A stretch of DNA of 19,596 nt from Chloroflexota bacterium (GTDB lineage: Bacteria > Chloroflexota > Dormibacteria > Dormibacterales > Dormibacteraceae), in contig VBJR01000382.1 of NCBI GenBank assembly GCA_005880175.1, positions 1-19,596 on the forward strand, written 5' to 3'. A model generated the notes under the pieces. That model did not search any database. It was not told the DNA's origin and saw only the letters and a list, made by a program, of their open reading frames with translations. A program made the position numbers and the translations under genes. Below are positions 1-9,440 of the stretch, piece by piece (position 1 is the first letter of the stretch; every line of letters starts with the position of its first letter).

Positions 1-35
1 AGACCCTCATCCGCCAAGCCCTGGCTCCGGCCCGC

Positions 36-1928
36 TCAGCCGCCTACGCGCGGACCTGAATAGTTACCCAGGGTGTACGTGTCGACCGTGTCGTAGGCGG
101 AGCCGACCAGCACCTTCGTCGTGATGGACGTCAGCCGCCTGGTCGAGAAGAAGACCGGGCTGTAGGTGGCGCAGGTGCCGGACTGCGTCGCGCAGACCTG
201 GTCGAAGGGCACGTCCGGCCAGTTGGACGCGGTCGACGAGCTCAGGTTGCCTGCCGAGCAGTCGGTGAACGTCGAGCTGGTCAGGCAGCGCTCGGCGACG
301 TGGAAGTCGACCTCGTCCAGCGGCTGCGCGCCGGCGATCGCGTCGGAGAGCCGGGTGCCGTACGTGATCGACTGCAGGGTGCCGCCGCGGGTGTAGATGG
401 TGTTCGTCCCGTGCCCGTTGCCCTGGGCGAACCCGCGGTTGTAGTAGTTCGTCTCCGGCGCCCAGGTGTGGGTCTGGAGGTTGCCGTGGGGGTCGACGAC
501 GTAGTCGAGGTTCCACCGCCAGGCCATGTTGGCGACGAACGAGCTCGTGCCGTCCGTGGCGTTGTTGCACGCCAGGTTCGGCGGCCCGTCGCCCGACTTG
601 GGACAGTAGACGGGCTCGGTCCAGGCCGACTGGGTGGCCGTTCCGGTCGAGTCGGTGGTGGGCAGGTGGTTCAGGCCGAAGTAGTACCCCGTCCCGTCCG
701 GCGTGATGACCTCCCAGGCCTCACCCTGCCAGGCGCCGTTGTCGACGCCGGTCAGCGCGATCACCTTCGTGCCGTCGTCGTTCTTCAGCTTCCACGTGCC
801 GCTCGTGTCGTCGCGGACCAGCGCCGACGAGCGCGAGCCCAGCGACAGCGAGACCTCGTTGCCGCCCCAGCAGTCATCGCCCGAGTTGGCGATGCCGTCC
901 TGCGCGCAGGGCAGGTAGGAGCGCTCGACGAACCCGGGCGAGTAGTCCCAGCCGTCGCCGATCCAGGAGGCCTGCGCGTTGGTCGCGGACGTGCGCCCAT
1001 CCACGCTCGCGGAGTCGTACCCAAGCGTCACGCCGGGCGCCGACGCGCCCGGCGCGGGCGGCACCTGGATCGGGTAGGTGTAGGTGAAGGCGCCGGAGTT
1101 GCCACCGGCGGTCCACCGCTCGGCCGACGCCAGGGACGTCGCCGTGTAGGTGCCCACGCCGCCGCTCGAGGACGACGTCGCCGCGAGCACCGTCGGGACC
1201 GACGACGCCGCCATCACCCGAGGGCCGGCCGCGGCGGCGGTCTCCGGGCCGCCGACGGGCACCGCGGCGGTCAGCGTCCCCGCATCGGTGTCGTTGGTGG
1301 TGGCAAGCGGCGTCTGCACCCGGCAGGCGGCGACCTGGGGCGTGGTCAGCGCGCACGCCGGCAGCATGACCAGCCCCAGCCGGTCGGCGTAGCCGCCGCC
1401 GTACGCCGCGGCGAACGAGGCGTAGCTCAGCGACACCTGGAGCGTGCTCCGGGCAGCCACACCATCGCGCTGGACGGTGAAGAGCACACCGCTGAGCCCC
1501 GCCTTCGCCGCGGCGTCGCGGGACGCGAACGAGACCGTCGCCGAGCTGCCGGTCCCGGCCGGTGCGTCCGCCGAGGCGACGGTCACCGGCAGCGAGCCGA
1601 CGCGGGAGGCCGACGCGGTCAGCGCGGTGCTCGCGCTGCCGGACGGCCAGGCCGCCTTCGGGGCCCGGTACGGCTTTGCCGGCTGGCCCTGCCCCACCCT
1701 GTGCGCCGCGGCGGCGACGGGCGACGCGGTGTGGCCCGGGACGGAGGGCACGACCTGCAGGCCGCCCGGCCGCCAGACCTTCGAGGTCGGGGCCCACGCG
1801 CTCGCGGGCGGCGCGGCGGCGATCAGCGACGGCGCCAGGATCGCCAGTCCGCCGATCCCGATCAGACGACGACGAATGGCCCCGCGGCGTCCGAGCACGC
1901 CCGAACCGACAGACCCGAATACACCCAT
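36..1928 (-). CDS. Secreted RHS-family protein, N-terminal region only (C-terminally truncated)
   Basis: I chose the ATG at 1926-1928 over a longer in-frame extension to 2069. It has an AGGGGAG motif 10 nt upstream, and the protein then opens with a good signal peptide: twin Arg at residues 14-15, RRR at 19-21, a hydrophobic core, and a PASA|W cleavage site near residue 44. The mature part has a Ser/Thr/Ala-rich stretch and then, around residues 250-560, the block that precedes the repeats in actinobacterial RHS proteins (motifs TYPIQVPPAPG, LGYDS, SWIGDGW, DGTGYYFG, NPHG-like VDPHGN). The frame ends with YTLGN followed by seven unrelated residues and a TGA at 36-38. No YD repeat, RHS core or toxin tip follows. 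A family member would normally run on for another 1000 or more residues, so this is a remnant, or a gene broken at about 36-70. It lies 162 nt downstream of the lectin-rich gene on the same strand, a common pairing. Product unlikely to act as a toxin by itself. Confidence 0.75.
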   Translation of the reverse strand: MGVFGSVGSGVLGRRGAIRRRLIGIGGLAILAPSLIAAAPPASAWAPTSKVWRPGGLQVVPSVPGHTASPVAAAAHRVGQGQPAKPYRAPKAAWPSGSASTALTASASRVGSLPVTVASADAPAGTGSSATVSFASRDAAAKAGLSGVLFTVQRDGVAARSTLQVSLSYASFAAAYGGGYADRLGLVMLPACALTTPQVAACRVQTPLATTNDTDAGTLTAAVPVGGPETAAAAGPRVMAASSVPTVLAATSSSSGGVGTYTATSLASAERWTAGGNSGAFTYTYPIQVPPAPGASAPGVTLGYDSASVDGRTSATNAQASWIGDGWDYSPGFVERSYLPCAQDGIANSGDDCWGGNEVSLSLGSRSSALVRDDTSGTWKLKNDDGTKVIALTGVDNGAWQGEAWEVITPDGTGYYFGLNHLPTTDSTGTATQSAWTEPVYCPKSGDGPPNLACNNATDGTSSFVANMAWRWNLDYVVDPHGNLQTHTWAPETNYYNRGFAQGNGHGTNTIYTRGGTLQSITYGTRLSDAIAGAQPLDEVDFHVAERCLTSSTFTDCSAGNLSSSTASNWPDVPFDQVCATQSGTCATYSPVFFSTRRLTSITTKVLVGSAYDTVDTYTLGNYSGPRVGG

Positions 1929-1938
1929 GTCCCTTGTG

Positions 1939-1945
1939 CTCCCCT
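1939..1945 (-). promoter_or_regulatory. Ribosome binding site deciding the start at 1928
   Basis: The minus strand reads AGGGGAG, 10 nt before the ATG at 1926-1928. This supports the shorter start and so the signal peptide. The longer alternative from 2069 begins with an Arg-rich, non-secretory stretch. Confidence 0.5.
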
Positions 1946-2090
1946 GATTGCCGGCCGATGGGGATGGCCACCGGACGACCCTGCCCGATTCGACGTCGCC
2001 TGTGAACGAAGGTTTGACTGGAGACGCGAGACAGCGCCTCCTGCGCGCCGGGTCCCGTGGTCCCCGCACGCAGGGGCAGGAAGGTCGCCG

Positions 2091-5000
2091 TTACAACCCC
2101 GGAATCTCCCAGGTCTGGTCGACGCTGCCGTTGTCGTGGCAGTCCAGGATCTGGAGCTGCGTGCCGTTGGCGATCGAGCTGGACGGATCGTCGAGGCACC
2201 GCCCCGAGCTCGGGTTCACCAGCTCCCCGCCGGACCGCGCCTGCCACACCTGGTTGGCGCCGCCGCTGCACGACCCCAGGTCGAGCCCTGGTTGCCGTTG
2301 AAACGGACGGTCCCGTCGGCGCCGAGCAGCCACCGCTGGCTGGCGTTGGCCAGACAGCTCCACGCCTGGACCTTGTTGCCGTTGGTGGCGGCGCCGTTCG
2401 TGTCGTCCACGCACATCTCCCGGCCGCCGAGGACGATCGGCCCCGGGTTGGCGCGGCTGACCGCCTGCCAGATGAGCGCCCCCGACGAGGTGAGCACGAC
2501 CAGGTTGCCGTTGGCCAGCAGCTGCATGACGTCGCCGGCGGCGCGAACGGCGTTGACGGTCTGGAGCGCCCACAGCGCTCCCCCGGTGCCGTCGCGGACG
2601 ACCAGGTTGCCGTCGGTCTGCAGAGCGAGCGTGGCGTTCGGGTACCCGGTGGTGCCCCAGGTCTGGACGACGCGGCCGGTGGCGGCGTCGGCGAGGGTGA
2701 TCAGGCCGTTCTCGAACGTCATCGTCGTCAGCGGCGAGTACCAGGCCGAGCCGCTGGGGAAGACGGTGCCGTCCGACGCGAGGTCGACCTCGCCCGGGCT
2801 CACGACGAGCTGGGCGGCGGTCTGGCCGGACGCCCAGAAGCGGACGTCGGAGAGGTCGCCGGTGAAGTAGCTGGCGTGCGTGGCGGCGGTCCCGCCGGGA
2901 GCGTTGAGCCACGCGTTGGTGTTGAACACGCCGGCGCCGGCGAAGTCGAGCGGGTCGACGTCCTGGATGGTCCCGGTCTGACTGCGGACCGGGTGACCGT
3001 CCAGGTACAGCGTCTGGACGGTGTCCGCGCCGCTCAGGATCGCGGTGTGCCAGCCGCCGTCGTTCACGGGCGCCGGGCTGATCAGCGGACGGACCGCGCC
3101 GGTCCAGAACTGGGCGTACAGCCGGCCGTCGGTGCCGATGTACATGACCGGCGTCGCCGAGGAGTTGAGGTTGGCCGGCACGTCGTGGCCGGTGGAGGCC
3201 AGGATGCCGGTGGTGCCGGCCGCGGCCCGGAAGGTCACCGACAGCGTCAGGCTGTCGCCGCCCGAGATGAGCTGCTGGGGCGGCGCCACGTAGCCGCTGC
3301 TGCCGTCCAGCGCGACCACCGTGCCGCGGGTGGCGTCGGTGGTCCAGCTCGCGCCGCCGTTGAGGGCCGCGCTGGCGCCGCCCGCCGTGTCCGCGGCGAC
3401 GGTGCCCGAGCCGTCCGTCAGCGGCCACTCGTGGCCGATCCCGGACACCGCGCCGAGCGTGACGAGGCTGCCGAAGGTGGCCAGGCCGGCGCTCGTGGGC
3501 GCGCCCCCGGGGTAGTCGACGACCCGCCCCGCGGTGCTGGTGACGACCAGGTCGGGGAAGCCGGTGCCGCGCAGGTCGCCGGGCGAGATCGCGGACGGGT
3601 AGAGGGCCTTCGAGAAGGTCGCCCCGCCCGGGATGGTGAGCGCCGTGCCGCTGCTCGGCGTGCCCAGGTCGACCGGGAACCCCCGGGCGTCGAAGGTGAT
3701 GCCGTACTGGAGGATCGCGCCGGTCGTGTTGTCGCGGGCCCACAGCGCGGGCCTGCCGTTCACGGTGCCGGGCGCCAGCAGCGTCACGCCGTCCCAGCCG
3801 CTGTTGCCGAGCTGGATCGCCGTGCCCAGGTAGAACTGGCTGGTCTGGCCCTGGTAGTACCAGAGGCTGCCGCGCTCCACCGTGAGCAGGCCCGGCGCCC
3901 CGTTGTCGTTCGTGGCGACCGGCGTGCCGGCGTAGAAGTCGCCCACGGCCAGGATCTGCGTGACCTGGCCCCAGTCGGTGTTGTCGTACGTGGCGCAGCT
4001 CCCCGTCGCCGTGGTCGCGCACGCGGTGCTCGCGCTGTCGGGGCTGGTCGGGCTGATGGTGTTGGCGTCCTGGACGACGTCGGCCTTGGTGATGGGGACG
4101 ACGTTGCCGGTGTTCTGGAACGGGCTGGGACCCACGTTCTTGTAGAGGTAGAGGCCGTGGTTCGGCCCGCCGAACGTCCACAGGTCGTCCACGCCCTGGT
4201 TCGTGAACGAGCCCCGGTGCGTGACCAGGAACCTGCTCCAGCTCGTGCCCAGCCCGTCCGGGCTGGCCGCCGGGGTGCTCAGCGTCAGCGGCGATCCGGC
4301 CGGGTCGGCGTTGCCGGCGTACTCGACCAGGTTGCCGCCGCTGGTCGTGGTGACCAGGTCGGGGACGCCGTCCCCGCCGACGTCGCCGGGAATGACCTTC
4401 GTGGCCGGGTTCCAGGGCACGTAGAAGTGGTACTGCGCCTGGCCGGACACGTTGCCGGCGTTGTCGACCGCCTCGGCGTAGAGCGTGTGCGTGCCCCACT
4501 GCGCCGGGGTGACGCTGACGGTCAGCGCACCGGTGCTGGGCGTGACGGTGGCGCCCGCGCTGGGGACCGGGGTGTCGAGGGAGGAGGCGAAGCCCTTCAG
4601 CCCCGATCCCCTGCCGCCGTTGGGGTTGGGGTCGGAGCTGGCCAGGGTCAGCGAGCCGGTCTGGCCGTTCGTCTTCGCGCTCACGACCCCGCTGCCGACG
4701 GCCGGGAAGTCCGTCGACGTGACGGTCGGGTTCAGCGGCGCGGTCTCGTCCACGATGAACTTGCAGGTGGCGGACGTGGGCGAGTCGAAGTACTGGTCGT
4801 TGGCATGGAGCGACCAGGAGTACTGGTGGCCGTCGGTGAGCGTCGGGGTGCCGACGGAGGCGGTGCCGCCGCTGGTCACGAAGCCGCTGGAGGTGGGCAC
4901 GGCCACGTTGGCGCCGGTCGTGGCGTCGGTGATCGTGAACACCCCGTCCATCTGCGCGGCCACGATGCTGCTCGTTAGCTTCGCCGACAGGCTGGCGACG

Positions 5001-6643
5001 TGGGCGCCGCCCAGGTTGCTGATGCCCATGAAGCCGGCCGCCGTGCTGCCGCAGCCCTGGTCCACGGCGCCCGCGCCGTCGACGGGTGCCGGACTGGCGG
5101 CCAGGCTGCCGGGCGTCGCCGGCGGGATGTCGTACTGGGTCAGGATCGACGGGTTGTTGTTGAACCGCTCCAGGCTGTGGCTGCCGGCCGTCTCGTTCCC
5201 GTAGAGGCCGAACGTGAGCGTGTTCAAGTTGCCCTTCGCGACCTGCTTGATCGCTCCGATCATGTCGAAGTCGCCGGGCACCGTGCCGCCCGAGCACATG
5301 GTCCCGGCCGTGTTGCCGACGGACTTGAGCGACTTGGACGTGATCGGGTTGCCGCGGGAGTCGACGCCGGGCTGGTTGCTCCAGTCCAGCCCGGAGCTGA
5401 TCCCTCCGGTCCACTTGACTGTGATCGTCTCGGAGCCCTGGCCGCAGGAGTTCCAGGCCGACATCACCTCGTTGATCTTCAGCGTCGAGCTGGTGATCTG
5501 GAAGTTGGACGCCAGGGCGCTGGTGTCGACCACGTAGAAGGTGCGGTACGGGCCGATGCAGGAGTTGAAGTCGTTGTAGCCCACGCCCGGCTGGGAGACG
5601 TTGTCGTACGTCGTGAACGTCTGGCAGCCGGAGCCGCCCTGCACCTCGCCGTAATGCTGCCTCCCGGCCGACGAGAAGGGCAGGGTCCAGGTCGGGTCCA
5701 GGTAGAGCGGGTACGTGGCCCCGGCGGGCGGCGCCGCGTCGAGCGTCAGGCCGCCGGCGTCCACGTGGATGGGCAGGCGCGCCACGTGGGCATTCCGCCC
5801 GGGACCGCCCGCGCCGGAGCTGGCGGCCATCGCCAGGTCGTCCTCCGGACCCGTGGTGGCCGAGTCCCACATCGTGGCGGGGGGCGCGGTCATCACGGCC
5901 TGGCCGGTCGCCGCGTCCACGGCCTGGAGGTCCCCGGCCGCGCCGGCCCGGAGCGTCAGGCCGCGCAGCGAGGTCGTGAACCGGAGGTGGGCGGCCGCTG
6001 CCGCCGCTGCCGCGTCATGCGCCACGAGCACCTCGCCGAACCCGCCCGACGGCTGGGCCGTGACGACGAGGTCCACGCCCCGGTACACGTTCGCGTAGGT
6101 CGCCGAGGCCCCCGCCAGGACCGGCGACGGCAGGCGGACCGGCAGCGAGAGCGCCATGACGTGCCCGGCGTCGTCGGCGACCGAGGCCAGCGGGCCGGCA
6201 CCGCCGGCGGAGAGGGTCAGCGCGTTCGGGGTCGCGGCCGTGGTGATGGCCCCGTCCGGGGCCCGCCGCAGCGTCGGGTCGATTCCCACCCAGCCGCCGG
6301 CGGCGTCCCGCATCCGCGTCGGCAGCACGGAGGTGCGGAGGCTGAACGAGCCGTCCGGGTTGGCCACCGTCGTGGATTCCCCGGTCGTCAGCATGCCGAC
6401 GGGTACGGCCTTCCCCGTCGACGCGGCCACGGCACGGGCCACGACGTGGGGGTCGTTCAGCGGCAGCGGGAGGCTGATCGCGGCCGGTGCGGGGACGGCG
6501 GCGACCGTCATTGCGGCCGTCACGGCGGCCGCCAGCGACGCGAGCCGACTCGAGAACGCCCCGGTCGCCTTCACCTCATCCCATTCCGCGCGACCCATCT
6601 CGCGCTTCGTCGTCCAGGTCGTCGATGTCGGTGCGCTGGTCAT
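2091..6643 (-). CDS. Large secreted DNRLRE / FG-GAP / LamG / bulb-lectin / ricin-B protein, frame-broken near its C-terminus
   Basis: From the ATG at 6641-6643, the N-terminus has a long polar segment and then a hydrophobic Ala-rich stretch (about residues 33-55) ending APAA, consistent with export. Visible regions in order: a companion-type N-terminal domain (YRGVDLVV motif near 6080); a DNRLRE-like region from about 5700 to 5120 (LYLDPTW, DTSALASNFQI, NEVMSAWNSCGQG); an Ig-like stretch opening DETAPLNP; FG-GAP-like repeats (PGDVGGDGVPDLV near 4400); a LamG fold from about 3460 to 2830; a bulb-lectin-like region from 2770 to 2460 (QTDGNLVV, ANGNLVV); and a ricin-B domain from 2430 to 2091. 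The opening frame runs past the ricin motif RFNGNQG and stops at 2216. The second half of the ricin domain (SCSGGANQVW, SGRCLDD, DQTWEI) is in another frame ending with TAA at 2091-2093, so a frame-shifting lesion lies near 2270-2285. Probable role: cell-surface or secreted carbohydrate binding, paired with the RHS gene downstream. Confidence 0.8.
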
Positions 6644-6656
6644 GGGCTGGCGGACG

Positions 6657-6662
6657 CTCCTT
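6657..6662 (-). promoter_or_regulatory. Candidate ribosome binding site for the lectin-rich protein
   Basis: The minus strand reads AAGGAG, 13 nt before the ATG at 6641-6643. The spacing is long, but neither the upstream ATGs (6712, 6685) nor the downstream one (6598) has anything better. The start is therefore provisional. Confidence 0.4.
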
Positions 6663-6711
6663 GGCTGCACCAGCGACAGATTCATACGAATTGATACAAT
6701 CGGCGCCGCCA
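6663..6711. promoter_or_regulatory. Divergent intergenic region with an AT-rich block
   Basis: Only about 68 nt separate the lectin-rich gene (minus, start 6643) from the probable TTG start of the regulator (plus, 6712). The stretch 6681-6700 is clearly AT-rich against a GC-rich background. On the plus strand it contains TACAAT at 6695-6700, a fair -10 hexamer placed about 12 nt before the TTG, which would give a very short leader. I see no convincing -35. A shared control region is a reasonable inference because XRE regulators often act on the divergent gene; no clean operator palindrome is visible. Confidence 0.35.
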
Positions 6712-7826
6712 TTGCGCGAGAAGGCTCGGACGTCGTTCGGTGCTCTTCTGCGGCGCTAGCGTGGCGCCCGTGGCCTGACCCAGGAGGCGCTGGCCGAGAA
6801 GTCCGGCCTGAGCATGCAGGCGATCAGCATGCTGGAGCGCGGGGTCCGCGCAACGCCGCGGAGCACGACAGTCGAGCTGCTGGCGAAGGCGCTCCAGTTG
6901 GAGCCCGCCCAGCGCACCGCGCTCGAGGCGGCCGCCAACGCGGATCGGCGCCTCGTTCCGCCGCCGGAACGGACGACGGCGGGCCTCCACATCCCGACCG
7001 GCCTGCAGCCGCCGCCAACGCCGTTCGTCGGACGCGCCCGGGAGCAGGCGGCCCTCCGGGCCCTCCTGGCCGCGCCCGCTGTCAGGCTCGTCACGCTGAC
7101 CGGGCCGCCGGGCTCCGGCAAGACCCGCCTGGCGCTCGAGGTGGCGGCGGAGCTGGCGACGGCCTACGGTGACGGCGTCTGGGCCGTCGCGGGGGGTCCG
7201 CTGCGGGAGCCGAACCTGCTGATGCCGGCGATCGGCCAGGGGCTCGGGCTCGACAAGACCGGCCGCAAGCCCACGCTGGACACCGTGGCGGCGCACTGCC
7301 GCGCGCGCCACCTGCTCCTCGTGCTGGACAACCTCGAACAGCTGCTCGCGGCCACGCCGGAGCTGCTCGAGCTGCTGGCCAGCTGCCCGCGGATCCAGAT
7401 CCTCGTGACCAGCCGCGTGCGCCTCCGAGCGCGGCAGGAGCGGGAGCTGCCGGTGCCCCCCCTCGACGACGCCGCGGCGATGGCGCTGTTCGCCGAGCGG
7501 GCCGCGGCGGCCGATCCGGGCTTCGAGGTCGACGACCGGAACGCGGCGGCCGTGGCGGCGATCTGCCGCCGCCTGGACGGCCTGCCGCTCGCGCTGGAGC
7601 TGGCGGCGCCGTGGGTCAGGCTGCTCAGCCCCGAGCAGTTCCTCCCCCGACTGGATCGCCGGCTGGACCTGCTGGTCCATGGCTCGGTGGATCTGCCGGA
7701 CCGCCACCGGACCCTGCGCGCGGCGCTGGCCTGGAGCTGCGAGCTCCTGGCCCCGGGGCCGCTGGCGCTGCTGCGGCGGCTGTCGGTGTTCGTCGGCGGG
7801 GCTCCCCTCGACGGCGTCCAGCGAGT
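6712..7826 (+). pseudogene. XRE-HTH plus NB-ARC-like ATPase half of a regulator; in-frame TAG inside the HTH
   Basis: A TTG at 6712 starts a frame reading SFGALLRR, then TAG at 6757-6759, then RGARGLTQEALAEKSG and SMQAISMLERG in the same frame. With a Tyr in place of the stop, this is an ordinary XRE helix-turn-helix of normal spacing, so the TAG is a nonsense change of a Tyr codon. After the HTH come a Walker A (GPPGSGKT, 7102-7125), a Walker B (LLLVLDN, about 7309-7330) and the GLPLALELAA motif of NB-ARC-like ATPases. The remaining ATG at 6814 would give a protein lacking the first HTH helices. The coding match ends at LDGVQRV near 7826. Out of frame beyond it is the TPR half. In the family such proteins are one-chain ATP-dependent transcriptional regulators. 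The TAG plus the later break make this a probable pseudogene. Orientation divergent from the lectin-rich gene suggests it once controlled that gene. Confidence 0.75.
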
Positions 7827-9086
7827 GTGGCCGACCACAACCTCGTGCAGCGGGTCGAGGCCGGCGACGGCGAGCCGACGGTCACGATGCTGGAGAGCGT
7901 GCTGGAGTACGGGAGGGAGCTCCTGCTCGCGGCCGGAGAGATGGAGGCGACGGCGACCAGCCACCTCGAGCACTACGCGGAGGTGGCCGCACGGAGTCGC
8001 GACGAGATCAGGTCCCGCGGCCAGGAACCGTGGCTCCGGCGGCTGCGGCGCGAGCACGACAACGTTCGCGCGGCGCTGGCCTGGGCGGTGGAGCGCGGTC
8101 AGGTGGACGCGGGCCTGCGCCTGGCCGGGGCGATGTGGCCGTTCTGGAACTACGACGGATACCGGAGGGAGGGTCGTGACTGGATCGAGCGCCTGCTGGC
8201 GGTCGGCGGCCCGGTGACGCCGGCTGTCCGCGCCCAGGCGCTGCACGCCGCCGGCCGCCTCGCCGAGGACGAGTCGCCCGCTGCGGCCATCGCCTGGCAC
8301 GAGGAGAGCCTGGCCATCTTCAGCCAGCTCGACGACGTACGCGGCCGGGCGGAGGCCCTGCGCGGCATCGCCCTGGCGGCGGGCAACGGGGGCGACCACG
8401 CCCGGGCGGTCTCGCTGCTGGAGGAGGCCGTCTCGCTGCTCCGCGGGCTGGACGACCCGGCGCTGCTGGCGTCGGCGCTCATGAGCCTCGGGGTCGCTGT
8501 GGCCCATCACGAGGGTCCAGGGCGGTCCAGGCCGCTGTACGAGGAGGCGCTCGCGCTGCGGCGCGCCGCGGGGGACGCCCTGGGCACCGCGCTGTGCCTC
8601 ATCAACCTGGGCGGGCAGGCGAGAGCGAGCGGCGACCTCGAGCTGGCGACCGACCGCCTGGAGGAGGCCGTGGTCATCGCCCGCCGCCTCGGGTCTCCCT
8701 ACTACCTCGCCGCGGCGCTGGCCAATCTGGGCGACCTGGCCAGGACGCGGGGCGACGTCCCCGGAGCCGCGAAACGCTACCGGGAGGGCCTCCGCCTCTT
8801 CGCCGGTCATGGCGAGCGCGCGGGCGCCGCGGTCTGCATGCGGTGGCTGGGCTGGGTGGCCTGGAACGAGGAGCGGCCGGTCCTGGCCGCCCGCCTCTAC
8901 GGTGCGGCGGAGGAGCTGTGCCCGGTGGCGATCGCGCCCGACAGCGCGGAGCGGGCGACCCACGAACGGGCCTGCGCCGAGCTCGGACAGCGCCTGGGCG
9001 GGGAGCGATACCGGACCGCGTACGAGGCCGGGAGGGGCCTGTCAGTGGACGAGGCCGTGGCCGAGGCATCGGGGCGCAGGGTCTGA
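7827..9086 (+). pseudogene. TPR (C-terminal) half of the XRE-ATPase-TPR regulator, out of frame with the first half
   Basis: This frame picks up at VADHNLVQRV and runs to TGA at 9084-9086. It first gives the winged-helix-like stretch after the ATPase (MLESVLEYGRELL, LRREHDNVRAALAWA), then a series of helical TPR repeats with Ala/Leu/Tyr periodicity (AIAWHEESLAIF, ARAVSLLEEAVSLL, LGTALCLINLG, YYLAAALANLGDLARTRGD), ending in the usual family tail (ARLYGAAEEL, YEAGRGLSVDEAVAEA). The C-terminus therefore looks complete. Joining it to the first half needs a frame change, and compared with relatives I would expect about a dozen more residues between VQRV and VADHN. A frame-shifting deletion is therefore likelier than a one-base slip. 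The size of the gap comes from memory of the family, not from an alignment. Could be translated from the GTG at 7827, but would have no DNA-binding domain. Confidence 0.75.
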
Positions 9087-9172
9087 TGGTCGTCCACCTG
9101 CCCGTTGTAGACTCGGCGCACGCGTTCGCTGGTCGGCCGAAGTTGACAGGGACTTGGGGGGGAACGGCATCC

Positions 9173-9364
9173 ATGCGCTTCATCCGTCGTGCTGTCCTGC
9201 TGACGATTGCGGCTACGACCACACGCCCGGTGGACACGACTGGTGCCTACCGCTCTGCGGAACGTAGGCGGCTGGGAGGCCCGAGTGCCCCCGGGCGGAA
9301 GACGAGCGGTGTAACGGTCGTCCACCCGCGGAGCGGCAGAGGGGTCGTCGACCTCGAACCCTGA
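9173..9364 (+). CDS. Possible small secreted peptide or truncated gene start (63 aa)
   Basis: The frame opens MRFIRRAVLLTIAATTT, which looks like the basic and hydrophobic start of a signal peptide, then continues with an Arg/Gly-rich, low-complexity sequence without recognisable motifs and stops at TGA 9362-9364. A G-run lies about 10 nt upstream of the ATG, only a poor ribosome binding site. It may be a residual gene start or a chance frame in GC-rich DNA. I do not recognise a family. Confidence 0.2.
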   Translation: MRFIRRAVLLTIAATTTRPVDTTGAYRSAERRRLGGPSAPGRKTSGVTVVHPRSGRGVVDLEP

Positions 9365-9400
9365 CCGACACCTGCGACCGGGACGATGGAGCCCTCTGGT

Positions 9401-9417
9401 GAGCCCGAAGCGGGCTC
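9401..9417 (-). terminator. Hairpin just downstream of the hydrolase gene
   Basis: GAGCCCG-AAG-CGGGCTC is a perfect 7-bp inverted repeat with a three-base loop, starting 23 nt beyond the hydrolase stop. There is no T-run on either side, so it is a terminator-like stem of the kind common in high-GC genomes rather than a classic intrinsic terminator. It could serve both converging genes. Confidence 0.45.
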
Positions 9418-9440
9418 TACTGTCCCGGTCTCGTGGATGG

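Larger units (their letters stand above)
9087..9440. other. Non-coding interval between the convergent regulator and hydrolase genes
   Basis: The plus-strand regulator ends at 9086 and the minus-strand hydrolase ends at 9441, so this 354-nt stretch separates converging genes. It holds one weak small reading frame (9173-9364), a hairpin (9401-9417), and two exact copies of an 11-base word (GGTCGTCCACC at 9088-9098 and 9316-9326). No terminal inverted repeats or transposase are visible around them. I see no RNA gene. Confidence 0.5.

Noticed and set aside
2062..2076. Hairpin after the lectin-rich gene as a terminator
   Set aside because: Only about five pairs with one G-U and no T-run; too weak to call in GC-rich DNA.
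300..2870. Long plus-strand open frame opposite the left RHS gene
   Set aside because: Arg/Gly/Val-rich antisense translation with no domain; it lies over two confirmed minus-strand genes. Such frames are frequent in GC-rich DNA.
2057..4978. 973-codon plus-strand open frame
   Set aside because: Composition is that of an antisense shadow (Arg, Gly, Ala, Val in place of the real codons), and the minus-strand LamG and lectin motifs are unambiguous.
5000..6694. 564-codon plus-strand open frame
   Set aside because: Antisense to the N-terminal half of the lectin-rich protein, no recognisable motif or start signal.
6755..6762. TAG as a recoded sense codon
   Set aside because: The hydrolase gene ends with TAG, a second lesion follows in the same regulator gene, and no suppressor tRNA is visible.
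9088..9326. The 11-base direct repeat as target-site duplication of an insertion sequence
   Set aside because: No inverted repeats lie inside the copies and no transposase frame fits the 217-base interval.
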